Origin: Breviolum minutum Mf 1.05b.01
Taxonomy: Eukaryota > Sar > Dinophyceae > Suessiales > Symbiodiniaceae
Direction of reading: 5' to 3'
Assembly (NCBI GenBank): GCA_000507305.1
Contig: DF239737.1
Location: forward strand, 67,998 to 131,997
Length of the DNA stretch: 64,000 nucleotides
This document shows, one piece after another, positions 25,418 to 37,384 of this stretch; positions within the stretch are counted from its first letter, which is position 1, and every line of letters begins with the position of its first letter. The translations under genes and the position numbers were made by a program. The notes below the pieces were generated by a model that was not told the origin of the DNA, did no database searches, and worked only from the letters and a program-made list of their open reading frames with translations.

Positions 25418-27061
25418 ATGGTGCGGATGGAGGAGTTCCAGCGGAACTTTGCCTTTGTGGCCTTTCTGATTGTTGTGTGCTTCGGTGTGTTTGTCTACCT
25501 CACGAGGAACTTGCGAGACACCATCACGCCCTTGTGTTGGGCCGCCTTTTTTGCAGTTCCTAGCACCCTGATGATTTCGTACATCGACCGGTGGATCAAC
25601 CAGTTGATGAGTTGCTTGAAGCGATTGGCGAGTTGCTTCTGGCAGTCTGGCTCTGCTAGACTCATTGAGGTGGACACCGAGGAGCCGGAATCGGTTTCTT
25701 TCGTGGCCAGTGGATGGCAGATCACCTTGAATTCTCCCGACGGCAATTCTGTTTACAGAAATGAACAGTTCTTAAGAAAGGTGAATGCACCCTGTTCACG
25801 GCACTGTTCCAAAGTTCTGCGGTTCCTACGGTTGGAGTCTTGCTTCCGGCGCAGGGTTCGCATATCTGAACTGGAGCATGACGACCATCATGCAGGTGAC
25901 ACAGAAGTAAATGGCTTGGTAAAAGGTTGGGCATACTACGCTTGCCAAAAACAAGATGGGGAAGGTGAGGCCTTGGAAACCTTAGAGCTGTACTTGGATG
26001 CATCAGAGCAATATCCTGCGGTGCTCTCAAGGAGCACGACAGGGCCACGGCTTCGTGGAAAGTTGGAGATCGACAAGAGTTCATCTCTGTCCTGGTTAGT
26101 TTCTTTACTTCTCACTCTGGCAATCATGGCTGCTGGCGTTTGGTTTTTTGTAGCCTTCATTCAAATGGGTGTCAACAGCTTCAAAGACAACCTTAGCGAC
26201 TACAGTAAAGGTGTTATGGAATTTTTGGACCTGATCAAACCCATCTTCCCGAAGCAAGTCTGGCAGGAGATCCAAAAGAAGGCCACTGAATTCTTAAACA
26301 ATGAATTGCCAAACCTCGCATCACAGGTGGTCTCGAGCTTGGAATCTCTCAGTTTCCAGGCATTGATGTTCTTCGTGTACTTATTCTTTTGGATCTTTGA
26401 GCCGCTTCCCATTAGCAGCCCTGTGGCAGAGGTTTTCAAGTCGTATTTGCTGTTGAAGACAATCGTATGCCTTCTCTTTGCAATGTTGATGAGCGCTCTG
26501 CTAGTGGCATTGCAATGCAAAATCTGGAGCCTGTTCTTTGTTTTGACGTTCTTGCTGAACTTCATTCCTGAGATAGGTGCAATTGCCTCAGCCATTCTGA
26601 CTGTGCCGGCCATCTTATTTGATGGACACCTGCCACAACAGCAGCGCCTAGAAAATTTGCTGTGGCTTGTCATTGTTGGCACCTGCATCAAAGTCTTCAC
26701 AGGTAATGTGGTTGAGGTGCAGATGTATGCAAGCCTTGGTGGCCAATTCATGCGAATGCATCCTGTGATTATCATGGCTTTGATAATGCTGTTCTCTGCC
26801 TTGTTGGGAGTCACTGGCATGTTCCTAGCTGTGCCCACGATGGCGGCGGTGAAGTATTACTTAGTCTCTACAGATATGCCCAAACAATTCAAGCATCCTT
26901 TGCTGGTCTTTATCGAGGGAGATGAAACGGCACCTCATAAGAACTATGTGGAGCAGCAGCGTCTCATTGAGCATCACTTACTTGACCCTGTTGCTGACTC
27001 ACCATTGCCATCCACAACTCAAGAAGCTGCTGGCGCTGTGGAACTGGGCAGAAGCTCGTGA
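25418..27061 (+). CDS. AI-2E transporter / TMEM245-family membrane protein, intronless
   Basis: A continuous 547-codon frame. Two hydrophobic segments near residues 11-30 and 37-53, a hydrophilic loop to about 220, a membrane helix near 226-250, an amphipathic stretch, then helices near 314-330, 344-366, 368-400, 414-430 and 447-481. The block LLNFIPEIGAIASAILTVPA and the later GVTGMFLAVPTMAAVKYYL are hallmarks of the AI-2E family (bacterial YdiK/TqsA, human TMEM245). These are multi-pass proteins proposed as permeases or ion antiporters; the eukaryotic role is unsettled. The start ATG is in a GCCATGG context, with a second Met at codon 4. A possible AATAAA lies at 27082-27087, although dinoflagellates do not normally depend on it. 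Lack of introns contrasts with neighbouring genes and suggests origin from a reverse-transcribed mRNA. Confidence 0.88.
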   Translation: MVRMEEFQRNFAFVAFLIVVCFGVFVYLTRNLRDTITPLCWAAFFAVPSTLMISYIDRWINQLMSCLKRLASCFWQSGSARLIEVDTEEPESVSFVASGWQITLNSPDGNSVYRNEQFLRKVNAPCSRHCSKVLRFLRLESCFRRRVRISELEHDDHHAGDTEVNGLVKGWAYYACQKQDGEGEALETLELYLDASEQYPAVLSRSTTGPRLRGKLEIDKSSSLSWLVSLLLTLAIMAAGVWFFVAFIQMGVNSFKDNLSDYSKGVMEFLDLIKPIFPKQVWQEIQKKATEFLNNELPNLASQVVSSLESLSFQALMFFVYLFFWIFEPLPISSPVAEVFKSYLLLKTIVCLLFAMLMSALLVALQCKIWSLFFVLTFLLNFIPEIGAIASAILTVPAILFDGHLPQQQRLENLLWLVIVGTCIKVFTGNVVEVQMYASLGGQFMRMHPVIIMALIMLFSALLGVTGMFLAVPTMAAVKYYLVSTDMPKQFKHPLLVFIEGDETAPHKNYVEQQRLIEHHLLDPVADSPLPSTTQEAAGAVELGRSS

Positions 27062-27954
27062 TTGGCGACTTCTGCGGGTTCAATAAAGGAGCGCGGGAAA
27101 AAACAAACACATACTGATTGATGGGGTGAACCTGGTAGGTTTTGAGTTTCTTGTGATGTTGGTTTGTTTTCCTGCAAGGTTTGCCACAAAAAAAATGCCA
27201 ACCAAGGTTGTTCATTTATTTTTGTTTTTTGGGACACCTGAGCCGAGCTAGTATTTCATGTAATTTCAACAAACATACCATAGCAGCGGTTATCAAATTT
27301 ATTTAGGGAACACTCTACGGAGCGACCGTTACTTCGGCTTCCGAAGTCGAGAGTTGTGAGCCATTGCTGCGATGCCGTTGATGAGTTTTGTTGCTGACGT
27401 TTGAAACTCAAATTTGATAGACATGCATTATGGACAGCTTGCATCCAACACCGCAATTAGACTTTTCCAATGTGAGAGTTGATTGGCATATGTCTTCGCA
27501 AAACAATATTGAAGTAAAGTGTGTAAAACAATGTAGACACATGATGTTTGTTTTGTCCTGATGCAGAAGCAACTCTTGTGCACGCTAGCTTTGTTAAACA
27601 AATAGTTGCAAAGTATTTCTATGTTTTTACCATTCGTATTTCGTTATGGCCTTCATTGGTGTTGCATGGCCAACACGACGGCCATTCAAATGAACAGATG
27701 GCGGCAATGCCCAAAGACAGGCAGATGTGCGTGTGCGTTTTGCATAGTCTTGTTTTTGTAGAATGCTTGCATCCAAGTGTTGCTGGAGGATGCACCTGGC
27801 GGATGTTGCAACTATATGCAGCTATTTCTTACATCACCAAATTCCCCAACTCATCACTGGCATTTGGCATACTTAATCTTGTTGCATTTGTCACGTCATG
27901 ACCTGTTTCCATTGACATTCGCATCAATGCTGAGCATTTTGGCCTCAATTTCAG
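27062..27954. other. Spacer, no gene seen
   Basis: AT-rich sequence with one 117-codon frame (27548-27901) lacking domain or splice support. It may be intergenic or an upstream intron of the RS-rich gene. Confidence 0.4.
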
Positions 27955-30900
27955 GCAAAAACCGCCGCGACCGCCACCCTCATCGCGACCGTCAGGCATT
28001 TCTGTGTGCCGTTCATTGGTGTGTGTCTTGTTGGTTTTGTAGCATTGTTATCATGCCGACGGGGCATTGTCTTTGATCAGGTGTTTCAGCCCCAACTTCT
28101 ACCAGCAGCACACCACGCACACCAAAGTCTGCTTGGCAATTTACGAATTTGGCAAAATCTTCCTGGGTGACAGAGTGTGTGTGCGTGACATGGAACATTG
28201 ATTTGAGTTTTTCCATGTTTCTTTGTCTTTGTTTTTTCCGGAAAAACTGCTTTTTTTCTTCTCGGGTTCTTTTCCGTCGGTGGTGCATTTGATTGTTGTC
28301 AAGGTCTGAAACGTGCGCAAAACTTGTAATTGAGACATGCAGCGCCAGCGTTCCAGCAGGCAGGTCTCCAATATCATTGTACCACGCCTTTCCATTTTAT
28401 CAAGGGTACCGCAAATATTTGTGGCATGTCAGCATGTCCATGAATTCCTAACAAATATGTTTGTAATATACTCATAAAAACTGTATAATATGGAACCAAT
28501 TATCCAATTCGGAATTCTTTGCCATGTAGCTTTAAGTGTTGCGTGTTCAGATCGGTGATTGGAGGCGAATGGGCCTGAGCCTCTGAATCTGCAGCACCTG
28601 GTGTGATTTCATGAGAAAATATCAGGGAGCAATATTATACAATTGTAATCAATTGTGTACATTCTATTTCATTTTATTTTGCTGTAGTCTTTTTCCATGT
28701 AGCACATCAGCATGTAAGTCAAACCACGATTTTGATGGTATTTGTGTTACTGCCATCAGTGTCCGTGTGATCAGAGAAAGGTTTAGAGTGTGAGCACTTA
28801 ATGGGGTGATGTGTTGCACGTTCTTTTCCCACAAACTCTGGAAAAATCAAGGAAACTCACGACGAAAATTTCCAAACAACGTGATGTTGCTGCAGGAAAT
28901 GGTGGCTTAAAGATGTGGCAGTTTTACGAAATCCTTCAAAAAGGTCTTGCATTTGATGTTGACTTGAAAGTAAATCAGTAGATGATTTGCATAAGCAAGG
29001 CCAACAAAAACACAATGAGAAGGACAGCAGTAGCCAAAAAAAACAGAAGCTTATAGCAAGCTGATCCTTGTGATATGTTGTAGCTACCAGCCACTTGCTG
29101 AGGTTCAAGGTGCAGTGCATGCATCCTTGAGCCGCGCCAAGTGTCACGCATTGCTACGTTTTGGCCAGGGGACTTGACGCCAAGAGGGGTTGCCTTCCTT
29201 TGCTTCTTGACGTGACACAAACTCGTTGAAAGAACCGTGCAAGAACACTGTCATGGAATTTCATAGAATTTCCATTTGTGGGTGCTTCTTTGAAATCTAG
29301 TAGAGATATGTCTTTCCGTTTCAAGTGCCAACGTTTTGAATTTCTCCACCATCAATGCATCGCATTGTTCCAGCCATTTGGTGCCCAAGATTGCCCAAGG
29401 GGGCTCTGGGAAGGCCCGAGCTCTGGGAGTGGTCCCAGAGGATGTGCCATGGCAAAATTCGTTCAGCTTTCGGTCGCAAGTTTATAACTGTTGGTAGTGA
29501 GGATGACATGCAGGTGAAGGTCCTAAGGTGACAGCGTGGCCCCAAAGATGACGATGAAAATGAAGAAATATATGATTGATTTGAAGGATGAACGTCATAT
29601 TGTAGAAATCTATCTAGAATATGGGAGGATGGCAGGTTGAATTTGTTTGAACATGTATGCGCAGGGTGTAGGGATAAACCAAATCATTCAGGGAATGAAC
29701 GGACAATAGGTCAAACGTGACCATTCCTTGACGACAGGGGCGGCCGCAATGATAGCCGCAGCCCTCCGAGACGACAAGAAAGCCGAAGTCCTCCAAGGAG
29801 CCACGACTACTGTAGTTATTGATGTTGTTCAGGATGGTATAGAACAACACTGTGGAACATCTTTTTTGGGGTATTTCCAACCATTTTTTTGGAGTCAACA
29901 TGCCACCATCTTAGTTCAAAGCAGTTTGCCCATCCTTATCTTAGACCCTTGGAATTCCCAAAGTTGTGCACGTACACTTCCATGTGCATTGCTATGTGTG
30001 AATATCGGAGCTGCACGGATCAAGTTTTGGGAATTGCCCTGGGCACTAGGCAATGATCGACTCCCCAAATCTACATCCACGTATCTACCAAGCAATCGAA
30101 ACAAGCTCAAGCTCAAATTCACCAAATCATATATAATCATGTTGGTCCATTTAGCGACCAGAAATATCGGAAATGGGGAAACATATAATAGAAGATTTAT
30201 AGAAAGAGTTATTTCATGCCCACCCCAACAAAAACATACAAAACCACACATGACATGACATGTTTTTCATTACACAGGAGAAAAACTTGGCAGAACAGCA
30301 ATGAAAGCACCACATCACATTGCCCGCAGAACAGCAATGGTGCATTCCGAGCCTTCCTACTTGAACAAATTTGAGCCCATTTTGTCAAAGTTGGAGGCCC
30401 AGAATCGGAGCAAAGTTGTGGCTATCATTACCATGAAGGGTTCAATTTGCCCCATCACTCGTGCCCACTGCATGATGTTTGAAACCGCACGCGAAAAGCT
30501 CCTAAATGGACCAGAGAAATTTGGGGAGATCTTGGGTCTCCTGTCACTGAACTCCGACTCATATGTGATTGACAAGAAGATGAGCCAGTTGAACGAAAAA
30601 GGAATTTTATACAAAGACAGATCGGAATTGGCAAAATGGGCGACGGCGGAGATGCCATGGATGGATTTCAATCCTGGCCTTCCAAAAGAGTCCGAATGGT
30701 GGCTGTCACATTATTGGAAAGGTCTGACATTCATCAGGTACGAAATGAACGGAGCGGATGATGTTCTCAAATTCGAGAAGTGGAAACATTGCAATTCCAA
30801 TCGTCGCTTCATCACGATTGGTAGACCTGGTTTCACCGAGGAGGTGATCGAACGTTCAACGGCGTTTGGCGTTGATTTGCAGAAAGGACATTTCATCATA

Positions 30901-32658
30901 GCTCCGGAACTGCCGGACATTTCTTCCACTCAAGTGCGCAAGGCGCTCCGGGTGGAGCATGGAAAACCTTTGGAAGAATCTATACAACGCTTAGGACATC
31001 TTCTGCACCCAAGCGTAGCAGAATGGCTTCTGAAGTCTGCGATTTATGTACCTGAATCACCTGAATTTGTTCCAAAGGTGTCGACACATTCTCGTTCTGC
31101 ACCATATCACCAAACTGCTCCACCGACATCAAAAACAAGACACTGCAGAGGGAGCAAATGAGCCAGTTGGATGAGACGTCTCACAGTATCTCACAGCATC
31201 TGAAATATGATGTCCGGAACTGCTGGTACATAAATGGCACATGCCTGGAAGCTGCCCAGTAAAACAGCTCAAACCAGACCACCTGCGAGAAAAAAGGCGT
31301 GAGGAAGAAACAAGCTGATAGATCAACATAGACAATCAATATTAAATAATCATGCTAAATCATGCTCTAGATGTATCAGACCTACAAGATTCTCCATGTA
31401 TTTTGCGGAGCTTCCTTCCCTTCCAAACCTCTCTACTTGTTCCTTCAGGAGAGGTCGTGGAGGTGGTGGTAGAGATAGTCGAAGCCCACCTCGGTCTGGG
31501 TGCCTGAGGGGGCACCCACTGGAGACGGGTGGTGTTGTTTTGGTATGTTTTTGTTCCCGGTATGGGGTGAGTGACTTTTGGTGAATGTTGTTGAAGGATC
31601 ATAAGGATCTTCATCTTCAATTTTTGAAAAATGATTTTGGAGGGAATGAGTATTGTAAGATAGGGCATTGCATGAGGGATTCGTTCTTGTGAGTAATTCA
31701 ACTGAATCCGTCTTGAACATGTTTGATTGATATGTCTTGCTACTTTCAAGTGATTCAAGAATGCCAGATAATGCCAGACATTTCCTCCACCAAGTATAGC
31801 CAATACAGATCTTCTTATCTCCAAGCTATATCCATCTATATCCTTCATTTTTCAAGAAAAAATCATGTGAAGCACTAGGCCAAGCAGTGAAAAAAGCACT
31901 TGAAACAAAATTCCGTGTTTCCTCTAGACTCAGTACCTTGACCTCAGGAGGGGCCGACGTTCGCCACCCCGCCGAAGTCCACCACGGCGACGGTCACCTC
32001 CACGACAGCGCAGCCGCAGTAGAGGCAGAGGCACCCAACGCACGCGAAATCGCTGGATTCTACCGACGTTTTCGTTCCGGTTTCGTTGAGGTATAGAATG
32101 GTACGAAAGAGATTGAAGAATGTTGAAGATGCATTTTGAATCACATCCCTGGAGTCAAATCGTTGGCGAACCTGAGGAAATCCCTACAGACCATGGTCCG
32201 TTTGACTCAAGTGGGATTTCATCTATGACATAACTATTTACAGATTTTACAGTCATACATGCAGCTACATACAGTACTTCTGATCCACTACATTAAAATG
32301 TAGACTACTTGGGAAAGGGACCTAGGGTATACATGGGTTCCCCAAAAATCCTGAGAGAAGATCAAACTGGATTTTGAAGCAAAGCGTGCTTGAAGCTTTG
32401 GCTTGCATTTCATGTAATACTTGTGCCTACCATGCGTCCCTGTATATACGTTCATCTCCAGGTGTGCCCAAGGCCAGGCAAAACAAATCTCAACCACCTC
32501 TTGATTTTACCCTCAACCATGACTGGAGACATCGCGCAGGTGGCGACTCCTATCGCATTCCTCCACCGAGACATCGGCCTGAGGGAGTATCTCAGCCAGC
32601 CGTGCAGATCACTCCAGTTCCTTGGATTCCAATCTCTCAGAAATGGGATGATGAATGA
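27955..32658 (+). CDS. RS/RGG-rich SR-type protein, 3' exons
   Basis: Exons in order: 27955-27995 (KNRRDRHPHRDRQ, less certain membership), 29738-29797 (NDSRSPPRRQESRSPP), 31449-31493 (RGRGGGGRDSRSPP), 31948-32051 (RRSPPRRSPPRRRSPP then QRSRSRGRG), 32462-32658 (ends PWIPISQKWDDE, stop TGA 32656-32658). The joins 29797/31449, 31493/31948 and 32051/32462 keep the frame if the introns are GA-AG, GT-AG and GC-AG. Alternating Arg-Ser/Arg-Pro and an RGG run are typical of splicing factors of the SR family, which act in the nucleus on pre-mRNA. I found no RRM; upstream exons are probably before 27.9 kb or unrecognised. The last exon (proline-rich, acidic end) is unlike known SR tails. An intronless NMNAT gene lies in the 29798-31448 intron. 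Confidence 0.55.
30301..31161 (+). CDS. NMNAT: Nicotinamide-nucleotide adenylyltransferase (NMNAT-like), intronless
   Basis: A continuous 286-codon frame. Residues 47-56 read GSICPITRAH, matching the nucleotidyltransferase GxxxPxTxxH signature that binds ATP, and residues 207-213 read ISSTQVR, the SSTxxR motif near the C-terminal end of the fold. Between them lie DxxW/WKGLTFI-type segments and GADDVLKFEKW, usual for eukaryotic NMNATs (family length about 230-310). The reaction is NMN + ATP to NAD + PPi, the last step of NAD synthesis. Met at 30301 gives a 40-residue leader before the first beta strand (VVAIITMKG); a second Met at codon 13 is possible. An acceptor-like AG just upstream (around 30274) could be a trans-splice or intron site. 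The gene sits within an intron of the RS-rich gene, same strand, and has no introns of its own. Confidence 0.85.
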   Translation: MKAPHHIARRTAMVHSEPSYLNKFEPILSKLEAQNRSKVVAIITMKGSICPITRAHCMMFETAREKLLNGPEKFGEILGLLSLNSDSYVIDKKMSQLNEKGILYKDRSELAKWATAEMPWMDFNPGLPKESEWWLSHYWKGLTFIRYEMNGADDVLKFEKWKHCNSNRRFITIGRPGFTEEVIERSTAFGVDLQKGHFIIAPELPDISSTQVRKALRVEHGKPLEESIQRLGHLLHPSVAEWLLKSAIYVPESPEFVPKVSTHSRSAPYHQTAPPTSKTRHCRGSK

Positions 32659-33975
32659 TGAAGTGTGAATCTGATGAATGATGAGTATGTGTGGTTTGTC
32701 CATGTTTGTCTAAGAGTATGCAGTGGAGTGGTTGGATGGTTGGCCTTCACAAGTGGTTTAGGAGATGTCATTGCTTTCCCTTATTTACTTGGATCTTCTC
32801 TCACAATTGCAGCATGTTTCGAAGGGGCAGATGAAGCGCTGTACTGTATTTGAAGATGTTCGAATCATCAAGCCGGGCTCACATGTTTCTTCTTTTTCCA
32901 GGGTCCAAACTCTTGGCTTCGTCATTTCCCCGGACCATCCGAAAACCCCCTTGATAGCCAAGGAGATGCGCGCGGCATCTGTAGCAACTTGTCTTGTTTG
33001 TTTGGGAGAAGGAGGAGACATAGGGAAACTTACCAAGTAGCAACTCACAGTGTAGCCACCAATGGTCCACTAGCACAGTCCCATTTCGGTTGGCGTTCAC
33101 TGGTCTCAGGAATGCGATGGATTTTTGTATGCCACTATCGTGCCTTGGATTGTCTTTGAACCTTGTGTCTTGAGCATGACAAAAGAGGTACAAAGATTGA
33201 CGTCCCAATGCCCCAGGGATTTTTGCACAATTTGCTACCTTTCAGTACTCTTTCGCTGCAAGAGTCTACAAGTGACAGGCACCAGTTGCACTGCTAGCCC
33301 CCCACCTTGCTTTTACATTCCCCACGAAGGATTTCACACCACCCAGCACCGTTTGCACCGTCTCCGCCGAAGTGCCACGGAGCTACGCCCCTTGGAATTG
33401 CAGATGGTATGGTTGGATCACATGTCGAGGTACCACAAATGTGACAAATCATCCATCCATCTGATCTTCAGCTGAGGATGGAAAAAGATGCACGGATGAT
33501 GTGGTGCTACAGTGGAATAACCTTCCGATCCTGGGATTCCTAAGGTTTTTCCTGGGTTTTTTCCATCTTTTTTTGGCGGGGGTGATTGGACGAGGAAATG
33601 ACGCGGTTGGAGTTGAGAAGATCTGGCAAAATCGTTTGTGGAACGCATATTGTACCATATTGTACAACAAATTGTAAGTAGGGCCGCGACATTTCTGGTA
33701 TACGCCATGGCTTCTCTGTTGAAAGCATCCCATAGATGTAACAGCCAGAAACCTGTCACTTGAGGAATGGCTGGAAACAGGTGCCGAACGATGTGGAAGG
33801 GATGTGGGTTGGCGATTCAGGGAAGTTGGCAAAGGTCCATTCACGACTTGAAGGATTCCCAACCATAAGGACTAGCAGCTAGAAGCTGTCTCAATTAAAC
33901 TCCTAGACTTCACCATAAATCCACGGTGTGTTCATGTCCTCGCTGTTGCCTCCCCCTTTTTTTTTTAAACAACAG
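32659..33975. other. Spacer with one possible exon
   Basis: Around 33300-33475 all three plus frames are open after a good acceptor (CTGCTAG at about 33298), so an exon may exist but the frame cannot be chosen. The remainder is AT-rich and featureless. Confidence 0.35.
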
Positions 33976-34368
33976 TGCCAGGCTCCATCAAACTTGCCAG
34001 CAGTCTTGGAAAAGGTGGTGAAACCCTATCAATGGGGTACACACTTGCTGGTGATGGAGGCAAGTCATGATCCCAGCTTGAAAAATCCTGAGAACTGAAA
34101 GTTTTGATCCTCCCGATTTCCAGTTTTGGAAATGAAACTGTCTACCAACTGGACCAACTGGAAGAATCTTGTGTCTTGTGTCCCAAGATCTCTGGATATG
34201 TGGTAAAAACGCTTAGACGTCGTGCGTCATGACGAGACGATTCAGTTCAAAGGTGGCAACTCGTTTGTTACGTCCAGGATGGAAAGGCATACCGGACCCC
34301 TGGCTGTGGACCTAAAGGTGATCCAGGCATGAAGTGGAAGCTGTGCAACTTGAGAATTATGCAACAAC

Positions 34369-34418
<50 letters not shown>

Positions 34419-35548
34419 GTCAGTGCTGTTGAGAGGGCTTGGCGTTGTCAGATTGCATTTTTCGTGAAACTTGTCACAGTCAGGAGGGTTGCAAATGATT
34501 TGGGAGTTCGAGAAGGCCCCATGCTTCGCATGCTTCATGCGAGAAAAATGCACCAATTGCATCAAATCCATTCAAATCCAAGGTAATTAAAGGGAGGCAA
34601 GAGACACTATGCGAGTCAGCAAGCGAGCTCTGAAATTGCTGCAGGGGCCAGCAAGATTGAAACTCCAACGCTTGGGTGGTTCACAATCCTACTGGTGCTC
34701 CACTGGCTGGCCCATCAGTCAGGGGCCGTTGTTGAAGAAAGGGTGATGTCAATCAACCAATCCTGATAAATTGACGACTGAGCTTCAAAAAATCATTTCC
34801 AGTTTAGCACCTTTTCCACAATCATGGGTTAAACCACCAAACTATGTTAAATTCAACGATGCCAAACTATCTCTTTTTTCAGTTGAAATCGGATCAAAGA
34901 TGATCAACGCCAACAGTTTCTTCGGGATTCCTTTCTCCTGTCAGGTATGGAAAGCTGTTGATCCGGGCACCGGTGCTGAACTAACGGCCAGGTTTCACGG
35001 CCATCGTTTCACAAACGACCAAGGGAGACGGCCGGTAGTGAGGCGGTGTGGAAAAAATGCGCTCTTTTTGAGGCTGTAGACACTGTAGACTCCCAATGCC
35101 TTCCCCCCCAAAAAAGTGTTTTTGATCTTGCAGGTGGTCAAGCGATTCATTTGCCCTTGCAAGTGCAGGGACTTGAAGGTGGCACTCCCAGATTTTTTTT
35201 TGTGAAACCACATTTTTCTTTAAAGAAAGATGGATAAAGGGAAAGTAGTTTGGTAGTTTGGCATGGTTTACCCATTTGCCCAGGCATGGTTAGGCAGAAG
35301 TTTTATGTTGAGCTGATCAGATGAAGCAAGTGCATCATGAACGCCATAGAGTCATAGAGCCCACCACTAGAACTAGTGGCAACTTGCTGACTGCCCATTC
35401 AAGCAGCCGCCCACCACCGCCATTTATCACCATTTGCCCGATTCTTTGTGCAGTTTCCCTTCATTTCCGTTACTCAGGTGTCATTCCTCTGAATATGAAG
35501 AGCATCCAGGCAAGTGATGTTGGTGCCGCTCTGATTCTGAACGTCTAG
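33976..35548 (+). CDS. Unrecognised multi-exon gene
   Basis: Exons 33976-34059, 34253-34317 and 34945-34991 join in frame: VPGSIKLASSLGKGGETLSM, then GYTLAGDGGGNSFVTSRM, then ERHTGPLAVDLK followed by VWKAVDPGTGAELTAR. The first intron is GC-AG (donor GCAAGT), the others GT-AG. A further acceptor at 35134 is followed by an open frame, and the probable last exon 35478-35548 reads MKSIQASDVGAALILNV before TAG. An (ATG)n repeat occupies the 34318-34944 intron. No family is recognised; the first part could be a beta-rich domain. The 5' end is not found. Confidence 0.45.
34369..34419. repeat. (ATG)n triplet microsatellite, intronic
   Basis: About 17 ATG triplets inside the intron between exons ending 34317 and starting 34945; source of spurious poly-Met and poly-His frames. 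Confidence 0.95.
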
Positions 35549-37384
35549 GCCTTTATTCATTTGATGATCAGGATCAGCGTGTTGGGCGTAGCAGTAGAGT
35601 TGGATTATTTATTGGGTTGTCCCCCTGCCTAGTAACAGCCGGTAACAGTCACCACCAGGATTATCATATTTTTAGTAGGGGATCCCTATAAACCTTCATT
35701 TGCCACTGTTACTGGGAGGGGGAGACAGCCCAAATTATACACATCTTACATACTTGGGGTTGTGACATTGTGCTAGGGTTAGGAGGAGTGAGGAAGACAT
35801 GGTGGTCAAGTTGCGGATTCGGTCCTGCCGGTCCGAACTCAGGCAGGTGTGACAGTGATGGTCAATGGCAATGCCGTTTGTGTGGACAGGAGCCGTCCGT
35901 TTGGTTGAATGGTGATTGATATTATGCCTTGTTGTTTTTTTTTTTTTCCGAAGTTGAATTTGAATTCCCGGTTCTAGATATCTAATGACATCTCTAAAAA
36001 TAGCTTGTGTTCCATGACGGTAGATGTAGAGTAAGGTAATGTAAGATTACATGATTTGGGTTTTCACTGCTTAGGTGGAGATTCCGCACTTGTGATAGTC
36101 GCTTGGGCAGTCGCAACCCATCCCATATCAAGAGTGTTGTTGTGGTAAACTGTGTGGTTGCGCCCATTTTTCTCATAAACTCATATGATATCATATGGCA
36201 TGTCCAGTCGCCAAAGAAATCGTGGCCGGCCACTTGGCAGGATCAATGGCCAATCCTTGCTGAGGTGATCCCGTGTCATTGAAGTTGGTTGAATTTGGTT
36301 CCTTTCGGGGGGGAGGATGAGAAGATTGTTGCAATTCAATTGCAAGCCGATCTGACATTTCGTTAAAGAGTTCATTATAATTTTACGTATAATATATGTC
36401 AACATACCATTATCTATGCATATACGTATATATGATTATATATGTATCTATGTTTTTATATATGACTACATGTATGCAGATGGTCCGGTGGTAAGAATCC
36501 CAAATCAGCTCTGGTCCGGTCGTTGTAAGTATAGTATAGTTGTCATTAAATCCCGACTCCTGGAGTTGGGATTTGTAGCCCATGTCAGTTAAGTGATGGA
36601 CCCTTCATTGATGAGGATTCCAATGCATTACTGGATCTATTTGAGTAAACGATAGTGACATGAGGTGATGTTGTCCTATAAATGGTGATTTAGTAGGTGG
36701 AGTCCAAACCTGGGACCTTGCTGTAGGCTAACCAACTCGTTTTTCAGGCCACTGGAAGCCGAATCCACCTGGTCCTCAGGCCCATCCATTGTTTGACGTG
36801 GCATGGATTTCAATCAAGTGACGAGGTGGATAAGACTTAGATAGGATTGCACAATTTGCAGTGTGTTTCCCAAAGAGTCTACTACTGTAGCGTCTTTGTG
36901 TAAGATTAATTTTAAGAAACAATTTGGAACTTGACTCGGCTATGAGAATTGGCAAGAATTCTTTGCAGCCTCCTGGCTGGCGTGAATCACCTTGTTGTAG
37001 TCATCAGTAGACCTCAGGGAGGTGTTGGTACAACCCGGTGGCTCACTTACAATTGGGACATTTAGAAGGATAGCATTGCATTGGAAGCTACAAAGCGCAT
37101 CATTCATATAAGATTGCAGCAATATGGTATTACAAAGTCTATAATTCAAAGATTAACAGAGGGCAATGGGCACCCAGTCACAGAGCCTGCAGGCCACCCT
37201 GGATGTGTTCAAGATGCCATCCAGCATATGACAGGTATTGTTTTGATCGGCACAAGTTGCGCAAACACCATATAACTATAGATCCATCTCTGAGCACTGG
37301 CATAGCATGGCATTGATTTCTTGGCCTGGCCGAGCAATTTTCCACTTTGAACAGTGGCTGCCAAGATTGCTGAATCATTGCTGA
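35549..37384. other. Probable intergenic or intronic stretch
   Basis: AT-rich, including ATATATG-type tracts at 36370-36475. A candidate exon after the acceptor at 37196 reads HPGCVQDAIQHMTG in one frame and may belong to the EF-hand gene downstream. Otherwise nothing supported. Confidence 0.35.

Noticed and set aside
26200-26838. 212-codon minus-strand open frame
   Set aside because: Antisense of the AI-2E-family gene; no independent motif.
29728-30258. 176-codon plus-strand open frame
   Set aside because: Its first part is the out-of-frame reading of the RS exon (SRSPPRRQESRSPP), and the rest is intron of the same gene.
36480-36540. Possible tRNA-like segment with GGTCCGGTGGTAAGAATCC
   Set aside because: No cloverleaf could be drawn; the B-box consensus GGTTCRANYC is absent.
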